A stretch of 64,000 bases of DNA from Actinomadura luteofluorescens (GTDB taxonomy: Bacteria; Actinomycetota; Actinomycetes; Streptosporangiales; Streptosporangiaceae). The notes beneath the pieces were generated by a model that did no database searches, was not told where the DNA came from, and worked only from the letters and a program-made list of their open reading frames with translations. The position numbers and the translations under genes are program-made. The stretch's first letter is position 1; the number at the start of each line of letters is the position of its first letter. This document shows, in pieces, positions 16,236 to 24,740 of the stretch. The stretch covers positions 6,014,001 to 6,078,000 of the forward strand of contig NZ_JACCBA010000001.1 in NCBI RefSeq assembly GCF_013409365.1, read 5' to 3'.

Positions 16236-16602
16236 CTGTCCCCGCCTTCTCCGGCTTTCGCGCATGAAAGATTCTGCGCGGTGTGAACGCCCCCCGAGCA
16301 CAAACGCGCGTGGTGGGGAAGAAGATAAACACTGGTCCGTACCAGTTCAAGGGGCCCGTAAAGCACGAATCTCAACCGTTATGCGAGGTTTCGGAGCGAC
16401 CGATCTGGTCCGGTGCCCACGCTGGGCTGGTCTGGTCGTCCGACAGCAGCGTCCGTGTGTTCGCTCCGGGCTCCGCCGGGGGCGCCGTCCTGATGCGGCC
16501 AGCCGACTGAGATGTCCGTCATCTTGCCTGCGTCCTGTTTTGCCCCAGCTTGACCGGGTAACCCGGCGCCGTACCCGAGTTGGACGATGAGGTGGACAGG
16601 AC
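16236..16602. promoter_or_regulatory. Divergent intergenic region, 367 bp
   Basis: This region holds the promoters of the leftward sugar operon and the rightward SRPBCC pair. On the sugar side lie an AT-richer stretch (16310-16350) and a 16-bp palindrome (listed separately). On the SRPBCC side TTGACC (16550-16555) could be a -35 element and overlaps the palindrome CCGGGT-A-ACCCGG (16554-16566), but I see no convincing -10. No coding sequence is supported here. Confidence 0.5.
16331..16346. promoter_or_regulatory. DasR/GntR-like operator
   Basis: ACTGGT-CCGT-ACCAGT is a perfect inverted repeat with 6-bp arms and a 4-bp spacer. It closely resembles the DasR responsive element of Streptomyces (ACTGGTCTAGACCAGT type), the binding site of a GntR/HutC-family regulator released by glucosamine-6-phosphate. 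It sits 96 bp upstream of the binding-protein ATG. No GntR gene is in the window, so the regulator would act in trans. Confidence 0.6.
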
Positions 16603-17406
16603 ATGAAACTCCGGACGGGCCCGATCGCGGGCGCGGCCGCCGGCGCCGGCGGGGCGCTGGCCGCGCTCTCGGCGCGGCGCCTGGCACGCCGTGCCTTGGC
16701 CGGGCTCGTCACCCGGCTCGAACGGCGGCTCGACCGTGCGGTCCGGAGCCTCACCGCGAAAGCGGAGCAGGCCGGCCCGCTGGGCAAGGCCGCCCTGGCC
16801 GGGGTGAAGGCGCTGCAGGAGGGCAAGTCCCCCTTCCGCGCGCTGCTGAGCTTCGGCTGGACGGCCCTGAAGGAGACCCTCGCCGGCATCTTCGGGCGGG
16901 GGCGAAAGGGGAAGCTGACCAACATCGTCGAGCAGATCGACGTGGGCGCGCCGCGCCGGCTGGTCTACGACCAGTGGACGCGGTTCCAGGACTACCCGTC
17001 CTTCATGAAGAAGGTCGTCAGCGTCGACCAGGCCGACGAGGCCAGGCTGAACTGGAAGGCCAAGATCTTCTGGTCGGCGCGGACCTGGGAGTCGACGATC
17101 GTCGAGCAGGTCCCCGACGAGCACATCGTGTGGCGTTCGAAGGGCCCCAAGGGCTACGCCCACGGGTCGGTCAGCTTCCACGAGGTGACGCCCGACCTGA
17201 CCCGCGTCCTGCTCGTCCTGGAGTACCACCCCGTCGGCCTGTTCGAGCGGACGGGCAACCTCTGGCGCGCCCAGGGCCGCCGGACCCGGCTGGAACTGAA
17301 GCATTTCCGCCGCCACGTGATGACGCAGGCGCTCCTCCACCCGGACGAGGTGGAGGGCTGGCGCGGCGAGATCCGCGACGGCGAGACCGTCACCAACCCC
17401 AAGTGA
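16603..17406 (+). CDS. SRPBCC (cyclase/dehydrase-like) protein, shorter paralogue
   Basis: A 267-residue protein. The N-terminal ~100 residues are Ala/Arg-rich and helical, with a hydrophobic Ala/Gly stretch (GPIAGAAAGAGGALAALSA). From about residue 105 a SRPBCC domain runs KLTNIVEQIDVGAPRRLVYD to EGWRGEIRDGETV. The following gene carries almost the same domain; one identical block spans 36 residues (from LNWKAKIFW to RSKGPKG). Similar cyclase-like proteins occur in actinobacterial gas-vesicle clusters, but no gvp gene is visible here. ATG 16603 is preceded by GAGGTGGACAGG. Function unknown. Confidence 0.85.
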   Translation: MKLRTGPIAGAAAGAGGALAALSARRLARRALAGLVTRLERRLDRAVRSLTAKAEQAGPLGKAALAGVKALQEGKSPFRALLSFGWTALKETLAGIFGRGRKGKLTNIVEQIDVGAPRRLVYDQWTRFQDYPSFMKKVVSVDQADEARLNWKAKIFWSARTWESTIVEQVPDEHIVWRSKGPKGYAHGSVSFHEVTPDLTRVLLVLEYHPVGLFERTGNLWRAQGRRTRLELKHFRRHVMTQALLHPDEVEGWRGEIRDGETVTNPK

Positions 17407-17417
17407 GGAAGCGGAAC

Positions 17418-18581
17418 ATGGCACGCGCAAACCCGATGGGCAAGCTGCCCGTCGGACAGATCGCCAAGAGGCTGCCGATCGGTGGGCGCAAGCGCTCGTC
17501 CGGTCTGAGCGCCATCACCAAGGCCCTCCCGGGCGGCCGGGCCATCGGCACCGCCGGCGGCGTCCTGCTCGGCGCGGGCGCGGCCGTCGCGGCGAGCCGG
17601 GCCATCGCCGGCAACCGCGGCGCGCAGGGCTCCGACCAGGGCGACGAGGAGCAGCCGAAGGCCTCCGGCGCCAAGAACGGCGCCAAGGACGAGAGCGAGA
17701 AGGACGCCAAGTCCGGCGCCAAGGACGAGGCCAAGGCCGACGCCAAGAAGGACGACGCCAAGGACGCCAAGGACGCCGGCAAGGACGAGCAGTCCGACGG
17801 CAAGGGCAAGGGCATCTTCGGCAAGCTCAAGAACATCCTGCCCGGCGGCGGCAAGGGCAAGGGCGGCAAGGGCGGCGGGAAGAAGGTGAAGGTCACCAAC
17901 ATCATCGAGCACACCGACATCGGTGCGCCCGCCCGCCTCGTCTACGACCAGTGGACGCAGTTCCAGGACTACCCGTCCTTCATGAAGAAGGTCATCAGCG
18001 TCGACCAGGCCGACGACACCAAGCTGAACTGGAAGGCCAAGATCTTCTGGTCGGCGCGCACGTGGGAGTCGACGATCGTCGAGCAGGTCCCCGACGAGCA
18101 CATCGTGTGGCGCTCGAAGGGCCCGAAGGGCCACGTGGACGGGACGGTCAGCTTCCACGAGCTGTCGCCGAACCTGACCCGCGTCCTGGTCGTCCTGGAG
18201 TACCACCCGCAGGGCTTCATGGAGCGGACCGGCAACATCTGGCGTGCCCAGGGCCGCCGCGCCCGGCTGGAACTGAAGCACTTCCGCCGGTACGTGATGA
18301 CGAACTCGCTCACCCGCGCGGACGAGATCGAGGGCTGGCGCGGCGAGATCCGCGACAGTGAGGTCGTCCGGACGCACGAGGAGGCCATGGAGGAAGAGGA
18401 GAAGACCGGCAAGGGCGGCTCCGCGACCTCCAAGGACAAGGGCTCGGAGAGCGCCAAGGACTCCAAGGACTCCGACGCCAAGGCCTCCCGGAACGGCCGG
18501 AGCACCCGGAGCTCCTCCTCCGGCACCTCCCGCAACGCCAAGTCCGAGGACCGCGAGGAGGAGTACGAGGAGGCCCGCTGA
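17418..18581 (+). CDS. SRPBCC protein with Lys/Ala/Asp-rich disordered flanks
   Basis: A 387-residue paralogue of the preceding protein, 11 bp downstream, likely co-transcribed. The N-terminus holds basic helices and a hydrophobic Ala/Gly segment (AIGTAGGVLLGAGAAVAASR). Residues ~75-150 are low complexity with repeated DAKKDDAKDAKDAGK-like units, then a Gly/Lys stretch (GGGKGKGGKGGGKK). The SRPBCC domain is at ~155-320. A C-terminal tail rich in Ser, Lys and Glu follows (SKDKGSESAKDSKDSDAK). The tails look intrinsically disordered and resemble histone-H1-like or gas-vesicle-accessory tails. Codon usage matches its neighbours, so recent transfer is not indicated. Function unknown. Confidence 0.85.
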   Translation: MARANPMGKLPVGQIAKRLPIGGRKRSSGLSAITKALPGGRAIGTAGGVLLGAGAAVAASRAIAGNRGAQGSDQGDEEQPKASGAKNGAKDESEKDAKSGAKDEAKADAKKDDAKDAKDAGKDEQSDGKGKGIFGKLKNILPGGGKGKGGKGGGKKVKVTNIIEHTDIGAPARLVYDQWTQFQDYPSFMKKVISVDQADDTKLNWKAKIFWSARTWESTIVEQVPDEHIVWRSKGPKGHVDGTVSFHELSPNLTRVLVVLEYHPQGFMERTGNIWRAQGRRARLELKHFRRYVMTNSLTRADEIEGWRGEIRDSEVVRTHEEAMEEEEKTGKGGSATSKDKGSESAKDSKDSDAKASRNGRSTRSSSSGTSRNAKSEDREEEYEEAR

Positions 18582-18596
18582 CCGGCGGCCGGCCGG

Positions 18597-21347
18597 TCAG
18601 CGGATCAGCCGGGCCAGCTCGACGCGCGAGCGGATCCCGAGGCGGGTGAAGACGTTGCGGAGATGGTGGTCGATCGTCCGCGGGCTGAGCAGCAGGCGCG
18701 CAGCGATCTCCCGGTTGGTCGCCCCCTCGGCGGCCATCCGGGCGATCTGCGCCTGCTGCGCGGTGAGCTTGCCGAAGCCGCTCGCCGCCCGCGGCGCGGT
18801 CTCCCCGGCGGCGCGCAGCTCGGCGCGGGCCTGCGCCGTCCACGGGGCGGCGCCGTAGCGCTCGAAGACGCGCAGCGCGGCGCGCAGGTGCTCGCGGGCG
18901 GCACGGGGACGCCGCCCGCGCCGCAGCCTGTGCCCGAACAGCAGCTCCGTGCGGGCCAGCTCGAACACGGCGTCTCCGGCCTCGTGCAGGCGGAGGGCCT
19001 CGGTGAAGTGCTCCTCGGCCTCGCCGTCGCAGCCGGCCAGCAGGGCCAGGCAGCGGCGGGCGAGCGCCTCCGGTCCGGGGGGTGAGCCGATCCCGTCCAC
19101 CCAGCGGCGGAAGTGCTCGTAGGCGGCGGCCGCCGCGTCGTGCTCGCCGGTGCGGACCAGCGCCTCGACCAGGTGCGGGACGGCGAGCAGCCGCGCCGGC
19201 GGATGCGCGAGCCCGGCGCCGCCCGGCAGCCGCAGCCGCGCGGCCGCGTCGGCGGGCCGGTCCGCGGCGAGGTCGAGGCACGCGGGCGCCCAGGACCCGA
19301 GGGCGCCCGCGCGGGCGAGGCCGCGCTCGTCGGCGGTGCCGGTGAGCTGCTCCAGCAGCTCGCGCGTCCTGGCCTCGTCTCCGTTGAAGGAGGCGGTGAG
19401 CGCCAGGGTGGCGAGCTGCTCCGTGGCGTGCCCGTGCAGGTGGGTGGCCCGGGCGAGGCGCAGGCCGTCGTGGCAGGCGGCGATCGGTGCGGGGGGATGC
19501 CCGAGGAGGACCTCGCAGCGCCCGGCGGCCACCAGCGCGAACGACTCGGCGGGCACGTCGCCCGCCCGCCGGGCCGAGGCGACCGCCGCGGCCGTCAGCG
19601 CGCGGGTGCGGCGGGCGTTCCCGAGCGAGAGGGCCGAGAGCGCCGCCCACACCTGCGCGACCGGGTCCGCCACGTCCGTGCCGAGGCGCTGGGCCTGGTG
19701 GAGCCGTTCGGCCGCCTCCCGGTACCGGCCGCGGATCGTGGCCGCGACCCCGGCGAGGTGGGCGAGCAGCAGCTCGGTGCGCGGGCCGGTCCGGGCGAGG
19801 CCGAGCGTGCCGGCGCGCTCGGCGATCTCCAGGTGGGCGCGGCGGTCGCCGGCGGCGTCGGCGGCCTCGGCGGCCCACATCAGCGCGTCCAGCGCCGCCT
19901 GCGCGTCGGTCCCGGCGAGCCGCTCGGCCGCGTCGCGCAGCCTCCGGACCGCCGTCGCGGGGGAGCCCGCCGCCGCGTCGATCTCTCCGCGCAGGGCGGC
20001 GGCGCGAGCGGCGCGGTGCCCGTCGCAGGCGCGCGGGCGGACCTGCCGGAGCATGGCGCGGGCCCGCCGCGACCGCCCGCTCGCCCAGGCGTCCCCGGCG
20101 GCGGACAGGTACCGGTCCGTCCGCGCGCCGTGCTCGACGGTCAGCGCCGCGGAACGCTGCCACATCCGCCAGGAGTCGGCGTACCGGCCCGCCCTCCTGG
20201 CCGCGTCCGCCGCCCCCGCCAGCTCGGCGGCGAGCCGGTCGTCGGGTTCGCCCGCCACGGCCGCGCGGTGCCAGAGCCGCCGCGGCCGCTGCCACTCCTG
20301 GACGAGGGCGCCGGCGAGCAGCGTGTGGGCGTCCTGCCGCTCCTCCCGCGAGGCGTCCGCCCACAGCGAGGACCGGACGAGCCGGTCGCGGACCGCGACC
20401 CCGTCGCCTTCGAACCGCAGCAGTCCCGACTCGCGCGCGGCGTCGAGGTCGCCGTCGCCGACGCCGTCCGCCCGGGCGGCCCGCGCCATCGTCGCGGCGC
20501 CGAGCCACTCCTCCGCCGCGGCCATCAGCACGAGGCGCCGGGCCCCGGAGGGCAGCGCCAGGTAGCGGCGCCGGTGCAGGGCGCGCAGGGAGCTGGACGG
20601 GGGCAGCGCCCGCGGCGGCGGCGCGGCCCCCGACAGCTGCCCGGGGGTCAGCGCGGCGGCCAGCTCGCGGATCGCCAGGGGCCGGCCGCAGGCCAGGTCG
20701 ACGATCTCCTCGATCAGGTCGCCGCCCGCCGAGCCGTCCAGGTCGCTGCCGAGGGCGTCCCGCAGCACCCGCCGGCCCGCGTCCTCGGCGAGGGGGCCGA
20801 GCCGCAGCCGCCGGACGCCGGCGAGCGCGCCGGCGTCCGGTTCCCCGTCGCGGGCGGCGAAGAGCACGGCCGCGCGCTCGTCCGCGACCCGCCGTGCCGC
20901 GAAGGCGAGCACCTCCAGGGACCTGGCGTCGAGCCAGTGGACGTCGTCGGCCCAGCACAGCACGGGCCTGTCGCGCGCGACCCGGCCCAGCAGCTCGCAC
21001 ACCGCCGTGGACAGCACGAACGAGTCGCCGCGGGGCGCGCCGTGCAGGATCGTTCCGAGGGCGTCCCGGTGCGCCGGCGTCAACCGCGCGACCTGCTCGG
21101 CCAGCGGCCGCAGCAGCCGGTGGAGCCCGGCGTAGGCGACGCCGGACTCGCCGGGGACGCCGGTCGTGCCGAGCACGCAGAAGGCCGTGCCCGCGCCGCG
21201 TGCGGCGGCCTCCAGGAGGGCCGTGCGGCCGGCGCCGGCCTCCCCGGTGACGACCAGGGCTCCGCCGTGCCCGTCCCGGGCCCGGCCGAGGATCTCCTCG
21301 ACCGTCCGGAGGTCGCGTTCGCGCCCGTGCAGCTGTTCGTCCGTCAT
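18597..21347 (-). CDS. LuxR-family LAL regulator with altered Walker A
   Basis: A 916-residue LAL-type regulator. The N-terminus is HGRERDLRTVEEILGRARDG. The P-loop reads GEAGAGRTALLEAA, with Arg where the family has the catalytic Lys (GxxGxGK[ST]). Walker B-like sequence is LCWADDVHWLD. A long helical middle leads to the C-terminal LuxR helix-turn-helix (LTAQQAQIARMAAEGATNRE, then LLSPRTIDHHLRNVFTRLGI). The Lys to Arg change may reduce ATP hydrolysis while keeping binding. ATG 21347 follows AGGAGGG. A strong hairpin (21367-21404) lies in the leader. It is convergent with the SRPBCC pair and divergent from a PucR-type gene. Confidence 0.92.
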   Translation of the reverse strand: MTDEQLHGRERDLRTVEEILGRARDGHGGALVVTGEAGAGRTALLEAAARGAGTAFCVLGTTGVPGESGVAYAGLHRLLRPLAEQVARLTPAHRDALGTILHGAPRGDSFVLSTAVCELLGRVARDRPVLCWADDVHWLDARSLEVLAFAARRVADERAAVLFAARDGEPDAGALAGVRRLRLGPLAEDAGRRVLRDALGSDLDGSAGGDLIEEIVDLACGRPLAIRELAAALTPGQLSGAAPPPRALPPSSSLRALHRRRYLALPSGARRLVLMAAAEEWLGAATMARAARADGVGDGDLDAARESGLLRFEGDGVAVRDRLVRSSLWADASREERQDAHTLLAGALVQEWQRPRRLWHRAAVAGEPDDRLAAELAGAADAARRAGRYADSWRMWQRSAALTVEHGARTDRYLSAAGDAWASGRSRRARAMLRQVRPRACDGHRAARAAALRGEIDAAAGSPATAVRRLRDAAERLAGTDAQAALDALMWAAEAADAAGDRRAHLEIAERAGTLGLARTGPRTELLLAHLAGVAATIRGRYREAAERLHQAQRLGTDVADPVAQVWAALSALSLGNARRTRALTAAAVASARRAGDVPAESFALVAAGRCEVLLGHPPAPIAACHDGLRLARATHLHGHATEQLATLALTASFNGDEARTRELLEQLTGTADERGLARAGALGSWAPACLDLAADRPADAAARLRLPGGAGLAHPPARLLAVPHLVEALVRTGEHDAAAAAYEHFRRWVDGIGSPPGPEALARRCLALLAGCDGEAEEHFTEALRLHEAGDAVFELARTELLFGHRLRRGRRPRAAREHLRAALRVFERYGAAPWTAQARAELRAAGETAPRAASGFGKLTAQQAQIARMAAEGATNREIAARLLLSPRTIDHHLRNVFTRLGIRSRVELARLIR

Positions 21348-21366
21348 GCCGGTCCCTCCTAAGCGG

Positions 21367-21404
21367 GGAGCCTCCCTCGCCCGGAGCCGCGGGAGGGAGG
21401 CTCC
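21367..21404. promoter_or_regulatory. Terminator-like hairpin in the LAL gene leader
   Basis: A perfect 12-bp inverted repeat (GGAGCCTCCCTC and its complement) encloses a 14-nt loop. It is 19 bp upstream of the LAL start codon on the minus strand, just ahead of its ribosome site, so it could act as an attenuator or insulator between the divergent genes. Confidence 0.5.
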
Positions 21405-21624
21405 ACCGGGCGGGATCTCAAAAGGGAAGGGGACCCCGAGTCAACACGGGCGCCCGGCACGGGTCCAGAGCGACTTCCGGTTTCGGGGACGCGGCGCAAT
21501 CCGGACCGGCGCCCGTTGTGAGCGGCCACAGTGTCGCCGTCCCTCGTTGGCCCGTGCGCCGCCGCGGGTGGCACGATGAGGCCCCCGCGTTGTGCGGGAG
21601 CGCCAGTGCTGGAGGTGGCCCGCG

Positions 21625-22881
21625 ATGAACGTCGGCCAGGTGGACGCCGATCGCACGATCATGCGCAAGGCGGTGCTGCGGCTCGCGGACCGGCTGCCCG
21701 ACCTCGCCGACCGGCTCACCGCCGAGATCCTGTCCGGTGACCGCGGCGACCGCGACGACGCGTTCCGCCACGACGTGTGGGAGATGTGCCATACCGGGCT
21801 CGGGCACGGCTTCAAGACGATCCTGGACCCGGACCGGGGCCGCGCCGACCTGGAGTGGGCGCGGCGGCTCGGGCAGCGGCGCGCGCACCAGGGGCAGCCG
21901 CTCGACCAGCTGCTGCGCTCCTACCGGCTCGCCGGGCGGGTGTTCTGGGAGGCCGTCGTCGAGGTCGTCGGCCGGCACGACCCGGAGAACGTCGCGGCGC
22001 TGATCCGGCAGGCGACCCGCACCTGGGACACGATCGACCAGCAGTCCGGGGCGGCGGCCGCCGCCTACCACCGCACCGAGCTCGACCTCGCGCGGCGCAG
22101 CGAGGAGCGGGTCCAGGCGATCGTGGACGCGCTCCTGGAGGGGCAGGGCGCCGACGGCGGGCTGCTCGCGACCGCCACGTCCGTCCTCGGGCTGCCCGCG
22201 ACCGGCCGCTACGCCGTGGTGATGCTCGGCGCGGAGGGCGGCTTCGGGGACGGCGTGAACCGGCGGCCCGGCGACACCGGCGGGATGCGGTTCATCTGGC
22301 GGCTGCGCACCGACGCCCAGGTCGCGCTGGTCGCGCTCGGCGCCGCCGAGCTCGACGCACTCGTCGACGCCGTCCGGCCGTACGCCCGGTCGCACGCGGG
22401 CGTGAGCCCGGTCGTCGGCAGCCTCGCCGAACTGGGCGGCGCCCGCTGGTTCGCCGAGCTGGCGCTGCGGACCTGCCGCGGCCCCGGCAACCAGATCGCC
22501 CGCCTGGACCGCCGCCTCCCCGACGCCCTCGTGCTGTCGCAGCCGCGCCTCGCCGGGCGCCTCGGGGAGGTCGCGCTCGGCGGGCTCGGCGGCGTCGACC
22601 CCGGGTTCCGGGACGCCCTGCTGACGACGCTGGAGACCTGGCTGGAGTGCGACGGCTCCGCGGCCCGCGCGGCCGACCGGCTGTTCTGCCACCGCAACAC
22701 CGTCCTCAACCGGCTCCGCAGGATCGAGCGGCTCACCGGGCGGACCCTCGCCCGGCCCGGCGACCTGGTCGAGCTCGTCCTCGCGCTGAGCGCGCTGCGG
22801 CTGCACGGCTCCGGGGACGGCGCGCCCGGCCCGCACGCCGAGGGGCCGCCCGCGCGGGGAGGCGGGCGGCCCGTCCGGTGA
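21625..22881 (+). CDS. PucR/CdaR-type helix-turn-helix regulator
   Basis: A 418-residue regulator. The N-terminal ~150 residues are helical (DRTIMRKAVLRLADRLPDLA). A central GGDEF-like divergent domain follows (ATGRYAVVMLGAEGGFG to CRGPGNQIARL). The C-terminal PucR helix-turn-helix is AADRLFCHRNTVLNRLRRIE, followed by LTGRTLARPGDLVELVLAL. Such proteins control purine, sugar-acid or amino-acid catabolism. ATG 21625 is preceded by GGAGG at 10 bp. The stop lies 6 bp from that of the convergent hydrolase gene. It could regulate the hydrolase or itself; the sequence does not say. Confidence 0.88.
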   Translation: MNVGQVDADRTIMRKAVLRLADRLPDLADRLTAEILSGDRGDRDDAFRHDVWEMCHTGLGHGFKTILDPDRGRADLEWARRLGQRRAHQGQPLDQLLRSYRLAGRVFWEAVVEVVGRHDPENVAALIRQATRTWDTIDQQSGAAAAAYHRTELDLARRSEERVQAIVDALLEGQGADGGLLATATSVLGLPATGRYAVVMLGAEGGFGDGVNRRPGDTGGMRFIWRLRTDAQVALVALGAAELDALVDAVRPYARSHAGVSPVVGSLAELGGARWFAELALRTCRGPGNQIARLDRRLPDALVLSQPRLAGRLGEVALGGLGGVDPGFRDALLTTLETWLECDGSAARAADRLFCHRNTVLNRLRRIERLTGRTLARPGDLVELVLALSALRLHGSGDGAPGPHAEGPPARGGGRPVR

Positions 22882-22887
22882 GCGGGG

Positions 22888-23769
22888 TCAGGAGTTGGGG
22901 CAGGTGTCCCGGTACTCGGAGATGGTGGACGCGCGGGGCGCGGGGCACAGGAACTGGTCGTAGCGGGTGTCGTTGTCGATGTACCGCTTGAGCCAGGAGA
23001 TGCTGTACTTCGCGATCGTCGTGTTCGAGCTGTTGGGGGCGGTGTGGCCGGCGCCCGCCAGCTCCAGGTACGCCTTCTCCGACGACGCCGGGATGCTCTC
23101 GTAGAACGGCTCGGCGTGCGAGGACACCGGGGCGACCGCGTCGGACTGCGCGCCGATGATCATGGTGGGGACGCGCACGTCCGAGAAGTTCTTCTGGGTG
23201 TCCCACGGCGTCAGCGGGATCGCGGCCTGCAACTGCGGGCGGTCCTCGGAGGCCTCCAGCGACCCGCCGCCGCCCATCGAGTGCCCCATCACGCCGAGCC
23301 TGGTCGCGTCGATCCGGCTCCGCACCCCGCTGCTCCGCGTGAGGTAGTCCAGCGCCGCCCCGAGTTGCCGGGCGCGGCTGTCCGGCTGGTCGTACCGGCT
23401 GAGGGTGTTGATCGTGAAGATGACGAAGCCCTGCGAGGCGAGCCGCGGGCCGTACCAGGCCATGCTGCTCTGGTCGGCGGTGAAGCCGGGCGCCACCGCG
23501 ACCGCGCCGAAGGTGCCCTCGGCGGTGCTGGTCGGGTAGTAGATCGTCCCGCCGCCGAAGCCGGAGACGGCCGAGGCCGGGACGCTCGTCTGGGCCGTCG
23601 CGAACGGGCCGCGCGCCGCCTCGATGCTCTGCTGCGTCGGTGCGGGTCCGCGCTCGTAGGGGTTGTCGGCGGCCTGTGCGCTCTGCACGGCCTGGGGGGC
23701 GGTGAGGGCCGCCGCGGTCAGCACCGCGGCGAGCACGGTCTTCGCCGCGCGGGGGGTGGGGGAGGACAC
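22888..23769 (-). CDS. Secreted polyester hydrolase (cutinase / PETase-like)
   Basis: A 293-residue alpha/beta hydrolase of the actinobacterial cutinase (dienelactone-hydrolase-like) family. A Sec signal peptide ends near [11 protein letters not shown] (residue ~34). The nucleophile is S164 in GHSMGGGGS, the acid D210 in [10 protein letters not shown] and the base H242 in GAGHTAPN. The oxyanion region is [13 protein letters not shown], with F96 where thermophilic cutinases usually have Tyr. The aromatic platform is W189 in [11 protein letters not shown]. Asp after this Trp is as in the Ideonella PETase, while the cutinases I recall have His. C275 and C290 can form the conserved C-terminal disulfide. 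Relatives hydrolyse cutin, triglycerides and PET. The start is GTG, with AGGAG upstream. Confidence 0.93.
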   Translation of the reverse strand: MSSPTPRAAKTVLAAVLTAAALTAPQAVQSAQAADNPYERGPAPTQQSIEAARGPFATAQTSVPASAVSGFGGGTIYYPTSTAEGTFGAVAVAPGFTADQSSMAWYGPRLASQGFVIFTINTLSRYDQPDSRARQLGAALDYLTRSSGVRSRIDATRLGVMGHSMGGGGSLEASEDRPQLQAAIPLTPWDTQKNFSDVRVPTMIIGAQSDAVAPVSSHAEPFYESIPASSEKAYLELAGAGHTAPNSSNTTIAKYSISWLKRYIDNDTRYDQFLCPAPRASTISEYRDTCPNS

Positions 23770-23794
23770 GTGGATCGCTCCTGTTCCTGGGAGC

Positions 23795-23845
23795 GGAGCC
23801 GGTCACCCGGCTCCGGAAGCGGGGCGGAGCCGGGTGACCGGCTCC
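23795..23845. terminator. Large double hairpin upstream of the hydrolase gene
   Basis: Two perfect 20-bp inverted arms (23795-23814 and 23826-23845) flank an 11-nt loop. Each arm is itself palindromic (GGAGCCGG...CCGGCTCC), so it can fold as one long stem or two short ones. It lies 54 bp after the methyltransferase stop and 25 bp before the hydrolase start, both on the minus strand. It is either the terminator of the former or a leader structure of the latter. Confidence 0.7.
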
Positions 23846-23899
23846 GGGCGCGCACATTGTGACGCGGGCCACGCTCCCGGGCATCGGCGAAATCGCCGG

Positions 23900-24736
23900 T
23901 CATCCCGTGACGGTCGCCCTGACCAGCCGGAAGAAGTCGAACGGCCGCAGCGCGTCGTCCCGCCGCCACAGGCGCGCCGGGACGGCGTCCCGCACGGTCA
24001 CGTTCTCGGCGACCTCGAACCCGTGGACGGCCAGCAGCGCGTCGATCTCGGCGGGCGCGAACAGGGAGCGCTGGGGCTCGCCGCGCTCCCGGACGACCCG
24101 CGCGGCGATCTCCGCGTACGCGTCGCCCTCGGCGTCCCGCAGGCCGTCCGGGAGGGCGTAGTCCAGGACGAGCTCGCTGCCGGGCGCCAGCTGGGCGATC
24201 GCCTCCAGGGTCCTCGCGACGGCGGCCCGGGTGAGGTAGTAGCTGACGCCGAGCCAGCCGACGAGCGCGGTCCGCCCGAGGTCGAGCCCGGCGGAGGCCA
24301 GCCTTTCCACGGGGTCTTCGGTCTCGAAGTCGACGGGCACGAAGACGACGTTCTCCGGAACCGGTATTCCGGCCGCCTCCAGCAGCCCTTTCTTCCATTC
24401 CTGCGTCGCCGGGCGGTCGACCTCGAAGACGCGGACTCCGGGATCGGCGCGGTACCCGTAGGTGTCGAGCCCCGCCCCGAGGACGACGTACTGGCCGTGC
24501 GGGCCGATCCTCCGCTCGGTGTACCGGCTGCGCACCGTCGTGATCGCCCTGGTGCCGGCCAGGATGATGTGGTCGCCGTGCGTGCGGTGGTAGCCGATCA
24601 TCTCGGCGGCGAGCGCGCCGACCAGCCGGGGCGCGACCGCGTCCTCGAACACCGCCGGCGCGCCGTCGGCGACGAGATGCGCCGCCCGCGCCGCCGCCGA
24701 GGAAAGCGCCGTCGGGCTGGGTTCCGCCTCGTTCAT
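23900..24736 (-). CDS. Class I SAM-dependent methyltransferase, LCMT-like
   Basis: A 278-residue member of the leucine-carboxyl-methyltransferase-like group common in actinobacteria. It shows RSRYTERRIGPHGQYVVLGAG followed by LDTYGYRADPGVRVFEVDRP, the SAM-binding motif I and acidic loop. VPVDFETEDPVERL and LVGWLGVSYYLTRAAVARTL are conserved downstream blocks. The substrate is unknown; many members lie in secondary-metabolite regions. ATG 24736 with AAGGGAGC as its ribosome site; that site is inside a perfect hairpin, which suggests translational control. Confidence 0.9.
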   Translation of the reverse strand: MNEAEPSPTALSSAAARAAHLVADGAPAVFEDAVAPRLVGALAAEMIGYHRTHGDHIILAGTRAITTVRSRYTERRIGPHGQYVVLGAGLDTYGYRADPGVRVFEVDRPATQEWKKGLLEAAGIPVPENVVFVPVDFETEDPVERLASAGLDLGRTALVGWLGVSYYLTRAAVARTLEAIAQLAPGSELVLDYALPDGLRDAEGDAYAEIAARVVRERGEPQRSLFAPAEIDALLAVHGFEVAENVTVRDAVPARLWRRDDALRPFDFFRLVRATVTG

Positions 24737-24740
24737 TTCC

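Noticed and set aside
13947..16286. 779-codon open frame opposite the sugar transporter genes
   Set aside because: Antisense to the permease and binding-protein genes, with His/Asp/Arg-rich low-quality translation.
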